From Microbacterium sp. LWO12-1.2 (lineage in GTDB: Bacteria > Actinomycetota > Actinomycetes > Actinomycetales > Microbacteriaceae), in NCBI RefSeq assembly GCF_040675875.1, contig NZ_JBEGII010000001.1:2046001-2110000 (forward strand): a stretch of DNA of 64,000 nucleotides, in the 5' to 3' direction. Positions 1 through 8,647 of this stretch are shown here, piece by piece; position 1 is the first letter of the stretch; each line of letters opens with the position of its first letter. Position numbers and translations under genes: made by a program. Under the pieces are notes generated by a model, which was given only the letters and a program-made list of their open reading frames with translations, was not told where the DNA came from and did not search any database.

Positions 1-1
1 C

Positions 2-394
2 CCGAGGATCGTGCTGCAGACCCTCCTGCGTCTGGGCGAACCGAACGACATCCCGACGCCGATCGTCGATGCGACATACGCGCTCCTCGGACGCCTGGCG
101 GAGCAGCCGGAAGACAGCCGGTCGGCCGCTGAGCTCGCCACACAGCTCGGCATGGCCCCCGCCCAGCTCCGCAACGCCGTCGAGGCCCTGACGGGCACGA
201 CGCTCGCGACGTGGCGCGCCCGCACGCGGATGTCGTGGGCGCGGCGGTTGCTGCGCGAGGGCCTGCATGCGTCGGAGGTCGCGGTCAGGGTCGGGTACGC
301 CGATGCCGCCGCCTTCAGTCGCGCATTCCGTCGGGCGCACGGCTGCTCGCCCAGAGGATTCTCCACCGCGCACGCCCAGCGCTCTCACACATGA
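2..394 (+). CDS. AraC-family transcriptional regulator, C-terminal part (5' end outside window)
   Basis: The reading frame is open from the left edge, so the true start probably lies upstream; a GTG at 11 is the first start codon inside the window. The visible ~130 residues carry the double helix-turn-helix typical of AraC/XylS proteins. The first helix-turn-helix is around SAAELATQLGMAPAQLRNAV, and the second has the family signature ASEVAVRVGYADAAAFSRAF followed by the CSPRGF element. The effector-binding N-terminal domain is not in view, so the ligand and target genes cannot be inferred. Confidence 0.8.
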   Translation, partial: PRIVLQTLLRLGEPNDIPTPIVDATYALLGRLAEQPEDSRSAAELATQLGMAPAQLRNAVEALTGTTLATWRARTRMSWARRLLREGLHASEVAVRVGYADAAAFSRAFRRAHGCSPRGFSTAHAQRSHT

Positions 395-468
395 CCAGGG
401 TGTCCGCGAGGCCGAGACAGGATCCCGCTGTCATCCTCGCCCTCGACGGCCCTCCAGAAGAAGCGACG

Positions 469-493
469 AAAGCCCCGGTGAGACCGGGGCTTT
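469..493. terminator. Bidirectional hairpin between the AraC gene and tRNA-Ala
   Basis: An 11-bp perfect inverted repeat (469-479 with 483-493) has a 3-nt loop, with A3 on the left and T3 on the right of the G+C core. It lies downstream of both the plus-strand AraC gene and the minus-strand tRNA, so it can end transcription from both sides. Confidence 0.7.
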
Positions 494-505
494 CGTGTTG
501 TTCTG

Positions 506-578
506 TGGACCTAAGGGGATTCGAACCCCTGACCTCCTCGATGCGAACGAGGCGCGCTACCAACTGCGCCATAGGCCC
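506..578 (-). tRNA. tRNA-Ala (anticodon CGC)
   Basis: Read on the minus strand this is a 73-nt cloverleaf. The acceptor stem is GGGCCTA/TAGGTCC with one G.T pair, the anticodon stem is CCTCG/CGAGG, and the loop TTCGCAT gives anticodon CGC (reads GCG, Ala). The T arm contains GGTTCGAATCC. The discriminator base is A and no CCA is encoded, as is usual in actinobacteria. Confidence 0.95.
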
Positions 579-628
579 GTGAACACCTCTACGCTATCAC
601 GACGGAAGAGGGCTCTGCGTCACGCCGA

Positions 629-1477
629 TCACCCGGCGGCACGTCGGGAGAGCAACTCCCTGACGTGGTCTTCGATCTCCGCGTCGTCCACGAAACCCAT
701 CCGGGCGTACGGAGATGAGGAGGCGGCCGGCAGGGTCACGGGGGCCTCCGGTGCCATCTCCTCGGCGCGCGCACGGAGCGCGGCGATGCGCGCGGCCTTG
801 CGACGCTCTTCCTGCGCCTCGATCTCGGCCTGCGCGGCCTGAGCGCGCGATCCGGCGACCGACACCATGGGCTCGGGCAGCGGGCGCGGGGTCCAGGTGG
901 CACGGCCCTGATCATGGAGCTCGGGGGCGACGCGCTCGGTCTTCGGCTGGGCGATCTGCTGCGGGCGTCGCGCAGATCGTGCGGCCACCGCTGCCATCCG
1001 TTGCAGCGCGAGACCGGCGACGAACACGAGCGCTCCACCGGCCCACAGCAGCAGCTGCGCCCCTGTCGCGACGAGCTGCCAGACGCCGAGGCCCGCGAGC
1101 GCGAGGCCGATGAGAACAGTCGTGGTGGCCGTCGCCCGCACGCGCCGGCGCGCTCGCGCCTGGCGCACCACCGGGTCAGCCCTGGTGGCGGCGAGTTCGT
1201 TGCGGAGTGCTTCCAGTGCGGCGGCCTCGCGCTCGGACTGCACGCGCTTGGCCAGCTTCTGCTGCGCCAGCGCGGTACGCGCATTCAACTCGAACCGCAC
1301 CTCACCCGGGGTTTCGCTGGTCTCGGCGAGCACGCGGAGCGCCTGATTCAAGCGCACGGCGTTGCGTTCGGCAGCGTTGTACTGGAAGCGACCGCGCCAG
1401 GACGGCAGCAGGTAGAGCATCCAGAGGAGCACAGCGACGAGCACGATCACTCCCCCACTCAGCACCGGCCCGTCCAT
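629..1477 (-). CDS. GlpR/SepX-like membrane protein (Rv0996-type)
   Basis: The 282-residue protein has one membrane segment at residues 5-24, a charged coiled-coil-like stretch around 60-110, two more membrane segments (about 118-136 and 140-160), and a long cytoplasmic Ala/Arg/Glu-rich tail. In actinobacteria a protein of this layout follows galU, glp/moeA and rimJ. It is called GlpR in Corynebacterium (membrane partner of the gephyrin-like protein Glp) and SepX in Streptomyces, where it acts in polar growth or division. Assignment rests on topology and gene order, not on a clear motif. The ATG is preceded by a TAGCTT -10 hexamer at 1485-1490, predicting a leaderless transcript. The usual partner glp is missing here. 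Confidence 0.6.
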   Translation of the reverse strand: MDGPVLSGGVIVLVAVLLWMLYLLPSWRGRFQYNAAERNAVRLNQALRVLAETSETPGEVRFELNARTALAQQKLAKRVQSEREAAALEALRNELAATRADPVVRQARARRRVRATATTTVLIGLALAGLGVWQLVATGAQLLLWAGGALVFVAGLALQRMAAVAARSARRPQQIAQPKTERVAPELHDQGRATWTPRPLPEPMVSVAGSRAQAAQAEIEAQEERRKAARIAALRARAEEMAPEAPVTLPAASSSPYARMGFVDDAEIEDHVRELLSRRAAG

Positions 1478-1549
1478 ACCGATAAAGCTACGGGTTCAGC
1501 GGCCTTCCGAACGCGCAGTCGGCGCGTGTCGCGGCGAGTCGGCGTCGCA

Positions 1550-2179
1550 TCAGAGCCTCAGACGGTCGGCGGGAGGCACCGTCGACACGTCGGGCGGCAC
1601 CTGACCGTTCAACCATCGCGCCAGAACTCCCTGCGGAACGTCCTCCCGGGTCAGTGCGAAGGCGTAGTGGTCGCGCCAGTCTCCATCGATGTGGATGTAC
1701 CGTCGCCGCAGCCCTTCGTACCGGAACCCGAGCTTCTGCACCACGCGCAGACTCGCCACGTTCTCGGGCCGGATGCAGATCTCCATCCGGTGCAATCCGT
1801 ACTCGGTGAAGCAGGCATCGGTCGCGAGCGCGACAGCTGTCGGGGTGATCCCCCGTCCGGCGAACCGCTCGCTCACCCAGTAGCCGATGGTCGCCGAGCA
1901 CAGCGACCCGCGGGCGACGCCCCAGACGTTCAGCTGACCGGCGACCTCGCCGTCGTACTCCATGACGAACGGATACCCGGCGCCGTCCTTGTACTGCTGA
2001 AGAAGCCTCCGGATGCTCAGCCGCATGTCGAACGACACACTGCCGTAGGGAACCGTCGCCTCCCACGGCTGCAGCCACGACCGGTTGGCCAGCAGCTCAT
2101 GCTGCAGCGGACGTGCGTCCTTCGAGCGGACGAGCCGCAACTCGATCGCCCCGTGCCTGATCCCCGCCGTCAGATCCAT
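1550..2179 (-). CDS. rimJ: RimJ-type GNAT N-acetyltransferase
   Basis: This 209-residue GNAT-fold protein belongs to the RimJ/RimL group, which acetylate N-terminal alanine or serine of proteins using acetyl-CoA. The acetyl-CoA loop is seen as GYWVSERFAGRGITPTAVAL, and the RimJ-like RMEICIRPENVASLRVVQKL motif follows. It lies 27 bp downstream of galU on the same strand, so co-transcription is likely. In Mycobacterium the same neighbourhood contains rimJ (Rv0995) next to an Rv0996-type membrane protein. The substrate is not known from sequence; ribosomal protein S5 is the E. coli RimJ target only. Confidence 0.8.
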   Translation of the reverse strand: MDLTAGIRHGAIELRLVRSKDARPLQHELLANRSWLQPWEATVPYGSVSFDMRLSIRRLLQQYKDGAGYPFVMEYDGEVAGQLNVWGVARGSLCSATIGYWVSERFAGRGITPTAVALATDACFTEYGLHRMEICIRPENVASLRVVQKLGFRYEGLRRRYIHIDGDWRDHYAFALTREDVPQGVLARWLNGQVPPDVSTVPPADRLRL

Positions 2180-2206
2180 CGCGTGCCCCGACGCCCGCAG
2201 AGTCGC

Positions 2207-3094
2207 CTAGAGGCGTTCCGCGAATTCCTTCAACCACGGCCGCAATTCGGGTCCGAGGTCGTCACGGTCGGAGGCGAGCTGCACGATCGCCTTGATGTAG
2301 TCCACGCGGTCGCCCGTGTCGTAGCGGCGCCCGCGGAAGATCACGCCGACGACACCGGGGCCGTCTGGGTCCGCCGCCATCTCCTGCAGCGCATCCGTGA
2401 GCTGGATCTCACCACCCTTGCCGGGCTCCGTGTGCTCGAGGATGTCGAACACCGAGGCGGGGAGGACGTAGCGTCCGATCACGGCCAGGTTGGAGGGAGC
2501 ATCCTCCGGTGCCGGCTTCTCGACGAGTGCGGTCACACGCACCGACTCCGAGCCCTCGATCGGCTCGACGGCGGCGGCGCCGTACATGTGGATGTTGGCG
2601 GGATCGACCTCCATGAGGGCGATCACGGCCGCGCCGCTGCGCTCGTGCTCGGCGATCATGTGCGTCAGCAGCGGGTCCCGCTCGTCGATCAGATCGTCAC
2701 CGAGCAGCACGGCGAAGGAGCTGTCGCCGACATGCGCTCGTGCACGCAGCACGGCGTGCCCGAGTCCCTTGGGCTCGCCCTGACGCACGAAGTGGATGTC
2801 GGCGATGTCGCTCGACTTCATCACCCGCTCCAGGCGACCCGTGTCGCCCTTCTCCATCAGCTTCACCTCGAGCTCGGGCACCGAGTCGAAGTGGTTGGAG
2901 ATCGCGTTCTTGTTGCGGCCGATGATGACGAGGATGTCATCGATCCCCGCATCCGCCGCTTCTTCGACCACGTACTGGATGGCCGGCTTGTCGACGACCG
3001 GAAGCATCTCCTTCGGCATCGCCTTTGTAGCTGGCAGGAATCGTGTCCCCAGACCCGCGGCAGGAATGACGGCCTTCATCTTCTGCGTACCCAT
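2207..3094 (-). CDS. galU: UTP-glucose-1-phosphate uridylyltransferase GalU
   Basis: GalU makes UDP-glucose from UTP and glucose-1-phosphate for cell-wall glycans and trehalose. The N-terminal nucleotide-binding signature is AAGLGTRFLPATKAMPKEML (residues ~12-31), followed by VDKPAIQYVVEEA. The glucose-binding region has VEKPAPEDAPSNLAVIGRYV, and GGEIQLTDAL is conserved near residue 230. At 295 residues it matches the family. The start is supported by a TAGGCT hexamer at 3101-3106, exactly 6 nt before the ATG, so the mRNA is probably leaderless; an internal ATG five codons in (MKAVIPAAG) is a less likely alternative. Confidence 0.95.
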   Translation of the reverse strand: MGTQKMKAVIPAAGLGTRFLPATKAMPKEMLPVVDKPAIQYVVEEAADAGIDDILVIIGRNKNAISNHFDSVPELEVKLMEKGDTGRLERVMKSSDIADIHFVRQGEPKGLGHAVLRARAHVGDSSFAVLLGDDLIDERDPLLTHMIAEHERSGAAVIALMEVDPANIHMYGAAAVEPIEGSESVRVTALVEKPAPEDAPSNLAVIGRYVLPASVFDILEHTEPGKGGEIQLTDALQEMAADPDGPGVVGVIFRGRRYDTGDRVDYIKAIVQLASDRDDLGPELRPWLKEFAERL

Positions 3095-3100
3095 CTCCTC

Positions 3101-3128
3101 AGCCTAGTGGTGGGCACCCCCGTAGACT
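3101..3128. promoter_or_regulatory. Overlapping divergent leaderless promoters for galU and the 5-FTHF cyclo-ligase gene
   Basis: A 41-bp intergenic gap holds two -10 boxes: TAGGCT on the minus strand (3101-3106) and TAGACT on the plus strand (3123-3128). Each is 6-7 nt from its ATG. The -35 region of the plus promoter (about 3100-3105) coincides with the minus-strand -10, so RNA polymerase cannot occupy both at once. Confidence 0.6.
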
Positions 3129-3135
3129 CGGAGGC

Positions 3136-3732
3136 ATGTCGAATGACGTCGAGCATGCCAAACGCGCACTCCGCGCCGAACTGCGCGAACGCCGTGGACT
3201 GCTGTCGGAAGCACAGCGCGAATCGGCCGCGAAAGCGATCGGCGAACGTCTGGACGCCTTGATCGACGAACACGGCGCCCGTTCGATCTCCTGCTTCCTC
3301 TCCACCATCACCGAACCGGGCACGCGCGACTTCGTGACCAGGGCCGTGCGCCGCGGCATTCGCGTATTGCTTCCGATCACTCGCGCCGACGGCCTGCTGG
3401 ACTGGGCCGTCGCGAGCGACGACGACGAGACGATCGAAGGTCTGCACGGCCTCCCCGAGCCCACCGGCGAAGTTCTGGGACCCATCGCCGTGAACGACGT
3501 CGACCTCATGATCGTGCCCGCGGCGGCCGTCGACCGTTCGGGTATGCGCATGGGCTGGGGTCGCGGATACTTCGACAAGACCATCGGTTCCATGGAGAAA
3601 TGCCCTCCCGTCTACGCAGTCATCTATGATTCCGAGATACTCGACTCCCTGCCCCGGGAGGTGCACGACCAGCCGGTGAACGGCGTCGTCACCCCGTCGC
3701 AGACCCTGATCCTGTCGCCAACGCGACGCTGA
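3136..3732 (+). CDS. 5-formyltetrahydrofolate cyclo-ligase
   Basis: The enzyme (MthfS family) converts 5-formyl-THF to 5,10-methenyl-THF with ATP, recycling a folate storage form. The 198-residue protein has the N-terminal basic helix (AKRALRAELRERR) and the diagnostic substrate/ATP motif GMRMGWGRGYFDKTI near residues 136-150. A leaderless start is indicated by TAGACT at 3123-3128. An fmdB-like gene and mscL follow on the same strand, the same set found near Rv0992c in Mycobacterium. Confidence 0.93.
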   Translation: MSNDVEHAKRALRAELRERRGLLSEAQRESAAKAIGERLDALIDEHGARSISCFLSTITEPGTRDFVTRAVRRGIRVLLPITRADGLLDWAVASDDDETIEGLHGLPEPTGEVLGPIAVNDVDLMIVPAAAVDRSGMRMGWGRGYFDKTIGSMEKCPPVYAVIYDSEILDSLPREVHDQPVNGVVTPSQTLILSPTRR

Positions 3733-3745
3733 ACCTGAGGACGAA

Positions 3746-4018
3746 ATGCCCACCTACGCCTATGCCTGCACATCATGCGGACACAAGTTCGACGCCGTGC
3801 AGAGCTTCTCAGACGATGCCCTCTCGGTCTGCCCCGAGTGCGGTGGCGCGCTGCGCAAGCAGTACGGCTCGATCGGAGTGACCTTCAACGGCTCTGGCTT
3901 CTATCGCACCGACTCGCGCGCCAAGAGTGGCGGATCGAAGGATGCTTCGGCATCATCGAAGTCGGAGTCGACGACGAGCGCCAAACCGGCGGCTGCATCG
4001 AGTTCCACCTCTTCCTGA
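3746..4018 (+). CDS. FmdB-family zinc-ribbon protein
   Basis: This small protein of 90 residues has a four-cysteine zinc ribbon: CTSCG at residues ~9-13 and CPECGG at ~31-36. The ribbon is followed by a low-complexity Ser/Ala/Lys-rich tail. Pfam calls the family CxxC_CxxC_SSSS/FmdB. The Mycobacterium counterpart in the same position (Rv0991c) has been described as a redox-regulated chaperone; extending that role here is inference. It starts 13 bp after the cyclo-ligase stop, with an AGGACGAA ribosome-binding site. Confidence 0.85.
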   Translation: MPTYAYACTSCGHKFDAVQSFSDDALSVCPECGGALRKQYGSIGVTFNGSGFYRTDSRAKSGGSKDASASSKSESTTSAKPAAASSSTSS

Positions 4019-4042
4019 GGTCCCGATCTGCAAGGGGTCCCC

Positions 4043-4453
4043 ATGCTCAAAGGTTTCAAGGAGTTCATCCTCCGCGGCAATGTCATCGATCTGGCTGTCG
4101 CGGTCGTCATCGGCGGTGCGTTCACCACTATCGTGAACGCCGTCGTCGCCAGCATCATCAACCCGCTCGTCGCGGTGTTCTTCAAGGCGGATGCCGCGGG
4201 CAGTTTCGGGCCGCAGATCCCCACCCTCTACGGCGAAACGGTCACGTTCCCGATCGGCGATCTCGTCTCGGCCATCATCAGCTTCCTCGCGGTCGCCGTG
4301 GTCGTCTACTTCGTGTTCGTCGTGCCGATGAACCACTACAAGGCGCGCGTCGCCGCCAAGAAGGGCACTCCCGCTGAGGAGCCCGCAGCGGCCACCGAGG
4401 CCGAGCTCCTGCTCGAGATCCGCGACCTGCTCGCCAAGAACCAGCGCAGCTGA
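4043..4453 (+). CDS. mscL: Large-conductance mechanosensitive channel MscL
   Basis: MscL is a membrane tension-gated channel that releases solutes on hypo-osmotic shock and works as a homopentamer. The 136-residue protein shows the canonical amphipathic N-terminus ([20 protein letters not shown]), the first pore helix with the GG/AF constriction ([15 protein letters not shown]), an extracellular loop, the second helix (~residues 73-97) and a charged C-terminal helix ([12 protein letters not shown]). It is 24 bp downstream of the fmdB-like gene and closed by a hairpin terminator. Confidence 0.95.
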   Translation: MLKGFKEFILRGNVIDLAVAVVIGGAFTTIVNAVVASIINPLVAVFFKADAAGSFGPQIPTLYGETVTFPIGDLVSAIISFLAVAVVVYFVFVVPMNHYKARVAAKKGTPAEEPAAATEAELLLEIRDLLAKNQRS

Positions 4454-4474
4454 CCACCACGTCTGCTCGCACGA

Positions 4475-4510
4475 GAAGCGCACGGCACCCCGATCGGGGC
4501 CGTGCGCTTC
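4475..4510. terminator. Terminator after mscL
   Basis: A long G+C-rich inverted repeat pairs 4475-4486 with 4499-4510 (12 bp) and is closed by an inner CCC/GGG pairing. It stands between mscL and the convergent minus-strand gene at 4539. Confidence 0.75.
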
Positions 4511-4538
4511 TTGCGTGTGCGGCAGGTCGCGCCTGCCG

Positions 4539-4748
4539 TCAGTAGTGCGGCGGGATGTCCTGGATCAGCTGATCGTCGTTGGGACCCTTCGGGCCGCGCA
4601 CGACCCGGGCCTTCTTCTCCACGACTGCCGGACCCGACTCCGGATCCGGATCCGTGCCGGGCACGGGCGTCAGCCGGGCACGCCGGGAGCCGGGCACCCG
4701 CACGACGCGTTGCCGCGGCGTGTCAGGGCCGGCAGGCTGGTCAGCCAT
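4539..4748 (-). CDS. Small conserved basic/proline-rich protein, function unknown
   Basis: The 69-residue protein has no recognisable domain. It is rich in Pro, Asp and Arg, with a basic stretch (RQRVVRVPGSRRARLTPVPG) and a C-terminal part KKARVVRGPKGPNDDQL. Its ATG overlaps the last 8 nt of the upstream 1239-residue gene, so translation is probably coupled and the two may act together. The reading frame is supported by this overlap and by its uninterrupted length in a gap that otherwise holds nothing on this strand. Confidence 0.6.
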   Translation of the reverse strand: MADQPAGPDTPRQRVVRVPGSRRARLTPVPGTDPDPESGPAVVEKKARVVRGPKGPNDDQLIQDIPPHY

Positions 4749-7700
4749 TCTCAGGGTCGACGATCTCGATCGGCTGCGTGTCGTTGTCGGCCCGCGGCGC
4801 CGAATCAGAGATGCCGAGCACCGCGGCGATCCGCGTGGCGACCGTCACCGGGTCGCTGTAGAGATCGAAGGCGTGCACGCGCACGTAGTGCCAGCCCAGG
4901 CGGCGGAGCACGTGCGGGCGCAGGCGCAGGGTCTCGCGCAACGACTCTCCGCGGGATTCGGGATCGGACTCGATCACCACGGCCTTGCCCTGATGCTGTG
5001 CGACCAGCGGAAGGCGCCCGCGGTAGTCGACGTCGACCGAGGCGCCCAGGCGCCGCAGTTCTCTCGCGAGGGCGAGGGTCAGCGGGTCGGCCAGATCTTC
5101 CAGGCGCGCGTCGCGGGCACGTGCGGCAAGTCCACCGAGGATCGACATCAACGTCGCGGCGCCGTGCTCGAGGCGCCCGTCGTCGAACGACGACGGGCGG
5201 ATGGACGACACGATGACCATCGAGCGACGGGCCCTCGTCATCCCGACCGTGAGCAGACGCTCACCGTCGGGCGTGGAGAGATCGCCGAAGTCGCTCAGCA
5301 CACGACCGTGCTTGGTGAGCCCGAAGCCGAGCGAGAAGATCACGCGGTCCCGGCTCTCCGCGACGGATTCCTCCAGAGTCAGCACGGAGAACGGCTCAGC
5401 GGTGTCACGGCCCACGAAGTCGGCGACGTCCGAACGACCGGCGAATGCCGACGTGACCGCGGCGCGCACGCGCTCGGCGTGCCGTGTGCTGGCGGTGACC
5501 ACCATGAGCGATTCGGTCGGGCGGTGCACGGCGTGCTCGACCACGAGCGTGACCACGCGAGCGACCTCGGCATCCGGGCTCTCGACCGCGCCGGAGATCG
5601 GATCAGGTGCGCCGGTGCCACCCTCGACATAGTCGACCGTGAGGCTGCCCCGACCGAGATACGAACCTGCCCAGGGCAGCGAGACGATCTCGCCCCCGTA
5701 GAAGGCGTCGTTGATGAGCTCGGCGAGATCCTCGCCACCGGCGCGATAGCTGCGCGTGAGCGTCATCACCGGAAGCAGCTCGGAGAGCCGCTCGAAGACC
5801 GAGACGTCGTCGAAGGGAACCTCGGACTCCCAGGCATCGCCCGGATCGACGGCGATGTGGAACGGAGTCGGACGCTGCGTCACCGGATCGCCGAACGCGA
5901 CGATCTGCCGCGCACGACGGATCGCCGGTGCGGCCTCGGCGAGGTTGATGGCTGCAGCGTCAACCAGGAGCACGGTGTCGAACTCGACCGAATCAGGGAT
6001 CTCCGGCACGCGGTAGGGCGAGGAGATCCAGACGGGGGCGAGCACGTCGACCAGGCTCGGTGCGGCGCTGACGATCTCGGCCGTGCTGGTGCCGGGCTGC
6101 GTCAGCGCGCGACGAAGGTGCTGCGACTGCTGAGGCTCGTCGACGATCGCGATCTTCCACTGGCTCGCCAGCTGCCAGGCGAGCAGCGGTCCTGCCATCG
6201 CCGCGTGCGCTTCATCGACCAGACGGAAGTCCCGCTCGAGCCGGTCGACGACGGCGGTGTTCGCGCCCAGCAAGGCGCGGTTGTCCTGCAGCGCGCGCTC
6301 GAGGAGCGACTGCCACCAGGCGAACTCGAGCTCTTCGCCCACCTGCCCCTCGGACACGTGACGCACCGAGAGCTCGGCGAGCAGAGGCTCGAGGCCCCAC
6401 AGCGCCAAGCGATCGCGCAGCTGCGCGCGCTCGACCAGGTTGTCGAAGACATCGGACTTCGCAGCGAGCCCCGCGAGCGTGCGCACCAGACGAGCGACCG
6501 GCAGCGACGCGAGCGGTTCGCGACGACCGAGCGCGGCATCCAGCTCCGCGAGTTCCGCGTGGGCACGCTGCCAGGCCGCGGACACGTCGGCGAGACCGAG
6601 CGGCACCTCGGGTGCCACTCCCGCCTCGACGAAGCGCTGCCACTGCGTGCGCTGCGCCTGGATGCGGAGCAGCGACTCGTGCATCTCGGTCACGTGCACG
6701 CCGGGCCGCACGTATTCCTTCGCCAGACGACGCAGACGGCGGCGGTTCGCTCCGGACATCCCCGGCGCATCGCGGCGCGAGCCGTGCGCTTGGATGAGCT
6801 CGCCGAGCGGTCGCTCGAACACCGTGGGGCTGAAGCGGTCGAGCGAATCGCGGATGCCCTGCAGCAGCCCGAGGTACTCGCCGAGTTCGTCGATCGTCGA
6901 GAAAGGACGCATGCGCGTCTGAGCGATCAACTCGTAGCCGCGCTCCAGGAGCGCAGGGATGCTGTTGGTGTGCAGTCGGGCGGCCAGCTCGTGCGCGGCT
7001 CGTGCCGCCTCCGTGCTCGAGAACGTGACGCCGTACCAGGGCGAGTCGTCCGGCCCGAACCGGAACTCGCCCAGTCGCGCGGCCTGTGCGAGCGCCGACG
7101 CGGCAGCAGACCTGTCGTCCGCCAGCCGGTGCAGCGCGTCGGTGCCGAGGCGCGCCGTCGTCGACGGCGGCACCGGCAGAGAGGCGAGACGGGTCAGGTG
7201 CCGGGTCGCGTCGAGAACAGAGGCGCCGGTGCCGCCGACAGGCGCGGTGAGGGCCTGCCGGTAGTCGCGCAGCACCGTGCGCAGGCGGACCAGCGCATCA
7301 TCGACCTCGCCCACCTTGGGCGCGACCGCCTTCTCATTGCGTCCGATCGCACGTACGAGGTCGCGGCGCACGCTCGCTGGCGAGATCGCCAGGCTGTCCA
7401 GGCCGATCCCGGCGAGACGATGACGCACACCGTCAAGAGTGGATCGCCGCGCCGAGACGACGAGCACTCGTCGACCAGCGCGCACCAACTCCCCCAGAGC
7501 GTTGATCACGGTCTGCGTTCCGCCGGTACCCGGCAGCGTCGCGACGGTCAGCGAATGGCCGGCGGCGATGCGCGCGAGCACCGCTTCCTGCTCGGCGTCC
7601 GCATCCAGCAGGAGGTTGTCCGATGCGGGCGCGCGGTCATCGGGGCCCGTGTGGTGTGGCGTGGCGCGCGGCGCAGTGACCTGCTCCCGATCGCCGACGT

Positions 7701-8460
7701 GCCCGGCGAGCGCGTTCAGCACGACATGGTCGAGGTTCCGACCGTCGCGGACCATCGCCCCGCTGACATCGGCGAACGTGGAGACGACCAACCGAGGTTC
7801 GACCGAGAAGGTCTCGATCGAACGGGCGGTCGCACGCAGGCTGTCGATCACGGGCTGCGGCTTGAAGATGCCCCCGTCGTACGCGAGGGCGGCGAGGGCG
7901 GCGGCGTCGATCGAGATGCCGAAGTGCTCCCGGGCGATGCGCACGAGCTCCGGATTCACCTCGAAGGTGCCCTGCAGCTTGAGCTCGAAATCAGAGTGGT
8001 GCCGGCGGATGGCCAGCGGACGCAGCAGGACAGGGGCGGAGAACCCGACTCCGCCTATGCGCCAGTGCGCGACACCCACGGCGAGATGCACCGCCTCGAT
8101 CCCGCGGACGGTGCGCAGCTCGGTGTTCTTGGCCGTGATGCGTTCGGCGGCGAGTCTGGCCGTGCGCAGGCCGACCTCGTCACGGAACAGGTTGGACAGC
8201 AGAGTCGATCGGCCGGTGATGAACTGCGGCAGACTGCCCGGATGCGCCTTGGAGATGTCGATCCCGGATTCGGGCCGGTCGCGGAAGTTGACCAGGGGCG
8301 ATGCGCCACCCAGATCCGCTGCCTCCGCGCGCAATCTGGTGCGCTCCGCCTCGGCAGCGTGTGCGACATCGACGCCGGTCGCGGACTCGTGGAGCTCACC
8401 GAGAGTCACTGCGGCCTCCGCCACTGCGTCATCCGCAGACTTGTCATCACGTCGCCACAC
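4741..8460 (-). CDS. Giant DUF4011-type SF1 helicase/nuclease-like protein with degenerate active sites
   Basis: The 1239-residue protein has the layout of DUF4011-type superfamily 1 helicases. An N-terminal helical region leads to the ATPase start around residue 300, a long insertion, helicase C-terminal motifs (VGMTRARRSMVIVSS near 1100, which keeps the motif VI arginine), and a final PD-(D/E)XK-like MTES_1575/DUF559-type domain (about 1150-1225; LRRLGWHYVRVHAFDLYSDP). Key residues are changed. Walker A reads LPGTGGTQT, with Gly where the catalytic Lys should be. The Walker B region reads VLLVDAAAI without the DE pair. The nuclease core lacks the usual Asp and reads RLPLVAQ...VVIESDPES. The start is GTG, supported by TAGGGT at 8468-8473 seven nt upstream (leaderless). 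Confidence 0.7.
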   Translation of the reverse strand: MWRRDDKSADDAVAEAAVTLGELHESATGVDVAHAAEAERTRLRAEAADLGGASPLVNFRDRPESGIDISKAHPGSLPQFITGRSTLLSNLFRDEVGLRTARLAAERITAKNTELRTVRGIEAVHLAVGVAHWRIGGVGFSAPVLLRPLAIRRHHSDFELKLQGTFEVNPELVRIAREHFGISIDAAALAALAYDGGIFKPQPVIDSLRATARSIETFSVEPRLVVSTFADVSGAMVRDGRNLDHVVLNALAGHVGDREQVTAPRATPHHTGPDDRAPASDNLLLDADAEQEAVLARIAAGHSLTVATLPGTGGTQTVINALGELVRAGRRVLVVSARRSTLDGVRHRLAGIGLDSLAISPASVRRDLVRAIGRNEKAVAPKVGEVDDALVRLRTVLRDYRQALTAPVGGTGASVLDATRHLTRLASLPVPPSTTARLGTDALHRLADDRSAAASALAQAARLGEFRFGPDDSPWYGVTFSSTEAARAAHELAARLHTNSIPALLERGYELIAQTRMRPFSTIDELGEYLGLLQGIRDSLDRFSPTVFERPLGELIQAHGSRRDAPGMSGANRRRLRRLAKEYVRPGVHVTEMHESLLRIQAQRTQWQRFVEAGVAPEVPLGLADVSAAWQRAHAELAELDAALGRREPLASLPVARLVRTLAGLAAKSDVFDNLVERAQLRDRLALWGLEPLLAELSVRHVSEGQVGEELEFAWWQSLLERALQDNRALLGANTAVVDRLERDFRLVDEAHAAMAGPLLAWQLASQWKIAIVDEPQQSQHLRRALTQPGTSTAEIVSAAPSLVDVLAPVWISSPYRVPEIPDSVEFDTVLLVDAAAINLAEAAPAIRRARQIVAFGDPVTQRPTPFHIAVDPGDAWESEVPFDDVSVFERLSELLPVMTLTRSYRAGGEDLAELINDAFYGGEIVSLPWAGSYLGRGSLTVDYVEGGTGAPDPISGAVESPDAEVARVVTLVVEHAVHRPTESLMVVTASTRHAERVRAAVTSAFAGRSDVADFVGRDTAEPFSVLTLEESVAESRDRVIFSLGFGLTKHGRVLSDFGDLSTPDGERLLTVGMTRARRSMVIVSSIRPSSFDDGRLEHGAATLMSILGGLAARARDARLEDLADPLTLALARELRRLGASVDVDYRGRLPLVAQHQGKAVVIESDPESRGESLRETLRLRPHVLRRLGWHYVRVHAFDLYSDPVTVATRIAAVLGISDSAPRADNDTQPIEIVDPENG

Positions 8461-8647
8461 ATTTCACACCCTAGGCGTGTCAGGGCCCGGCGTCCGGTAT
8501 CCCTGGCGGGTTTCACCGTATTTATGCCCCTGAACGGGCCCGAGCACTCCTCCTGCACACCCTCGGAGCCTGATTGATTGTCCCCGAACAGCGACCCGTC
8601 GAGGGGACCGAGCGCTCGGGGTCGACGTGAGCGGACACTATGGAGGC

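Noticed and set aside
914..3262. 782-codon open frame on the plus strand
   Set aside because: It runs antisense through three well-supported genes (glpR-like, rimJ, galU) and shows no family signature.
4579..8577. 1332-codon open frame on the plus strand
   Set aside because: It is antisense to the helicase-like gene. Its Arg/Gly/His-rich content with no domain pattern is typical of a GC-rich shadow frame.
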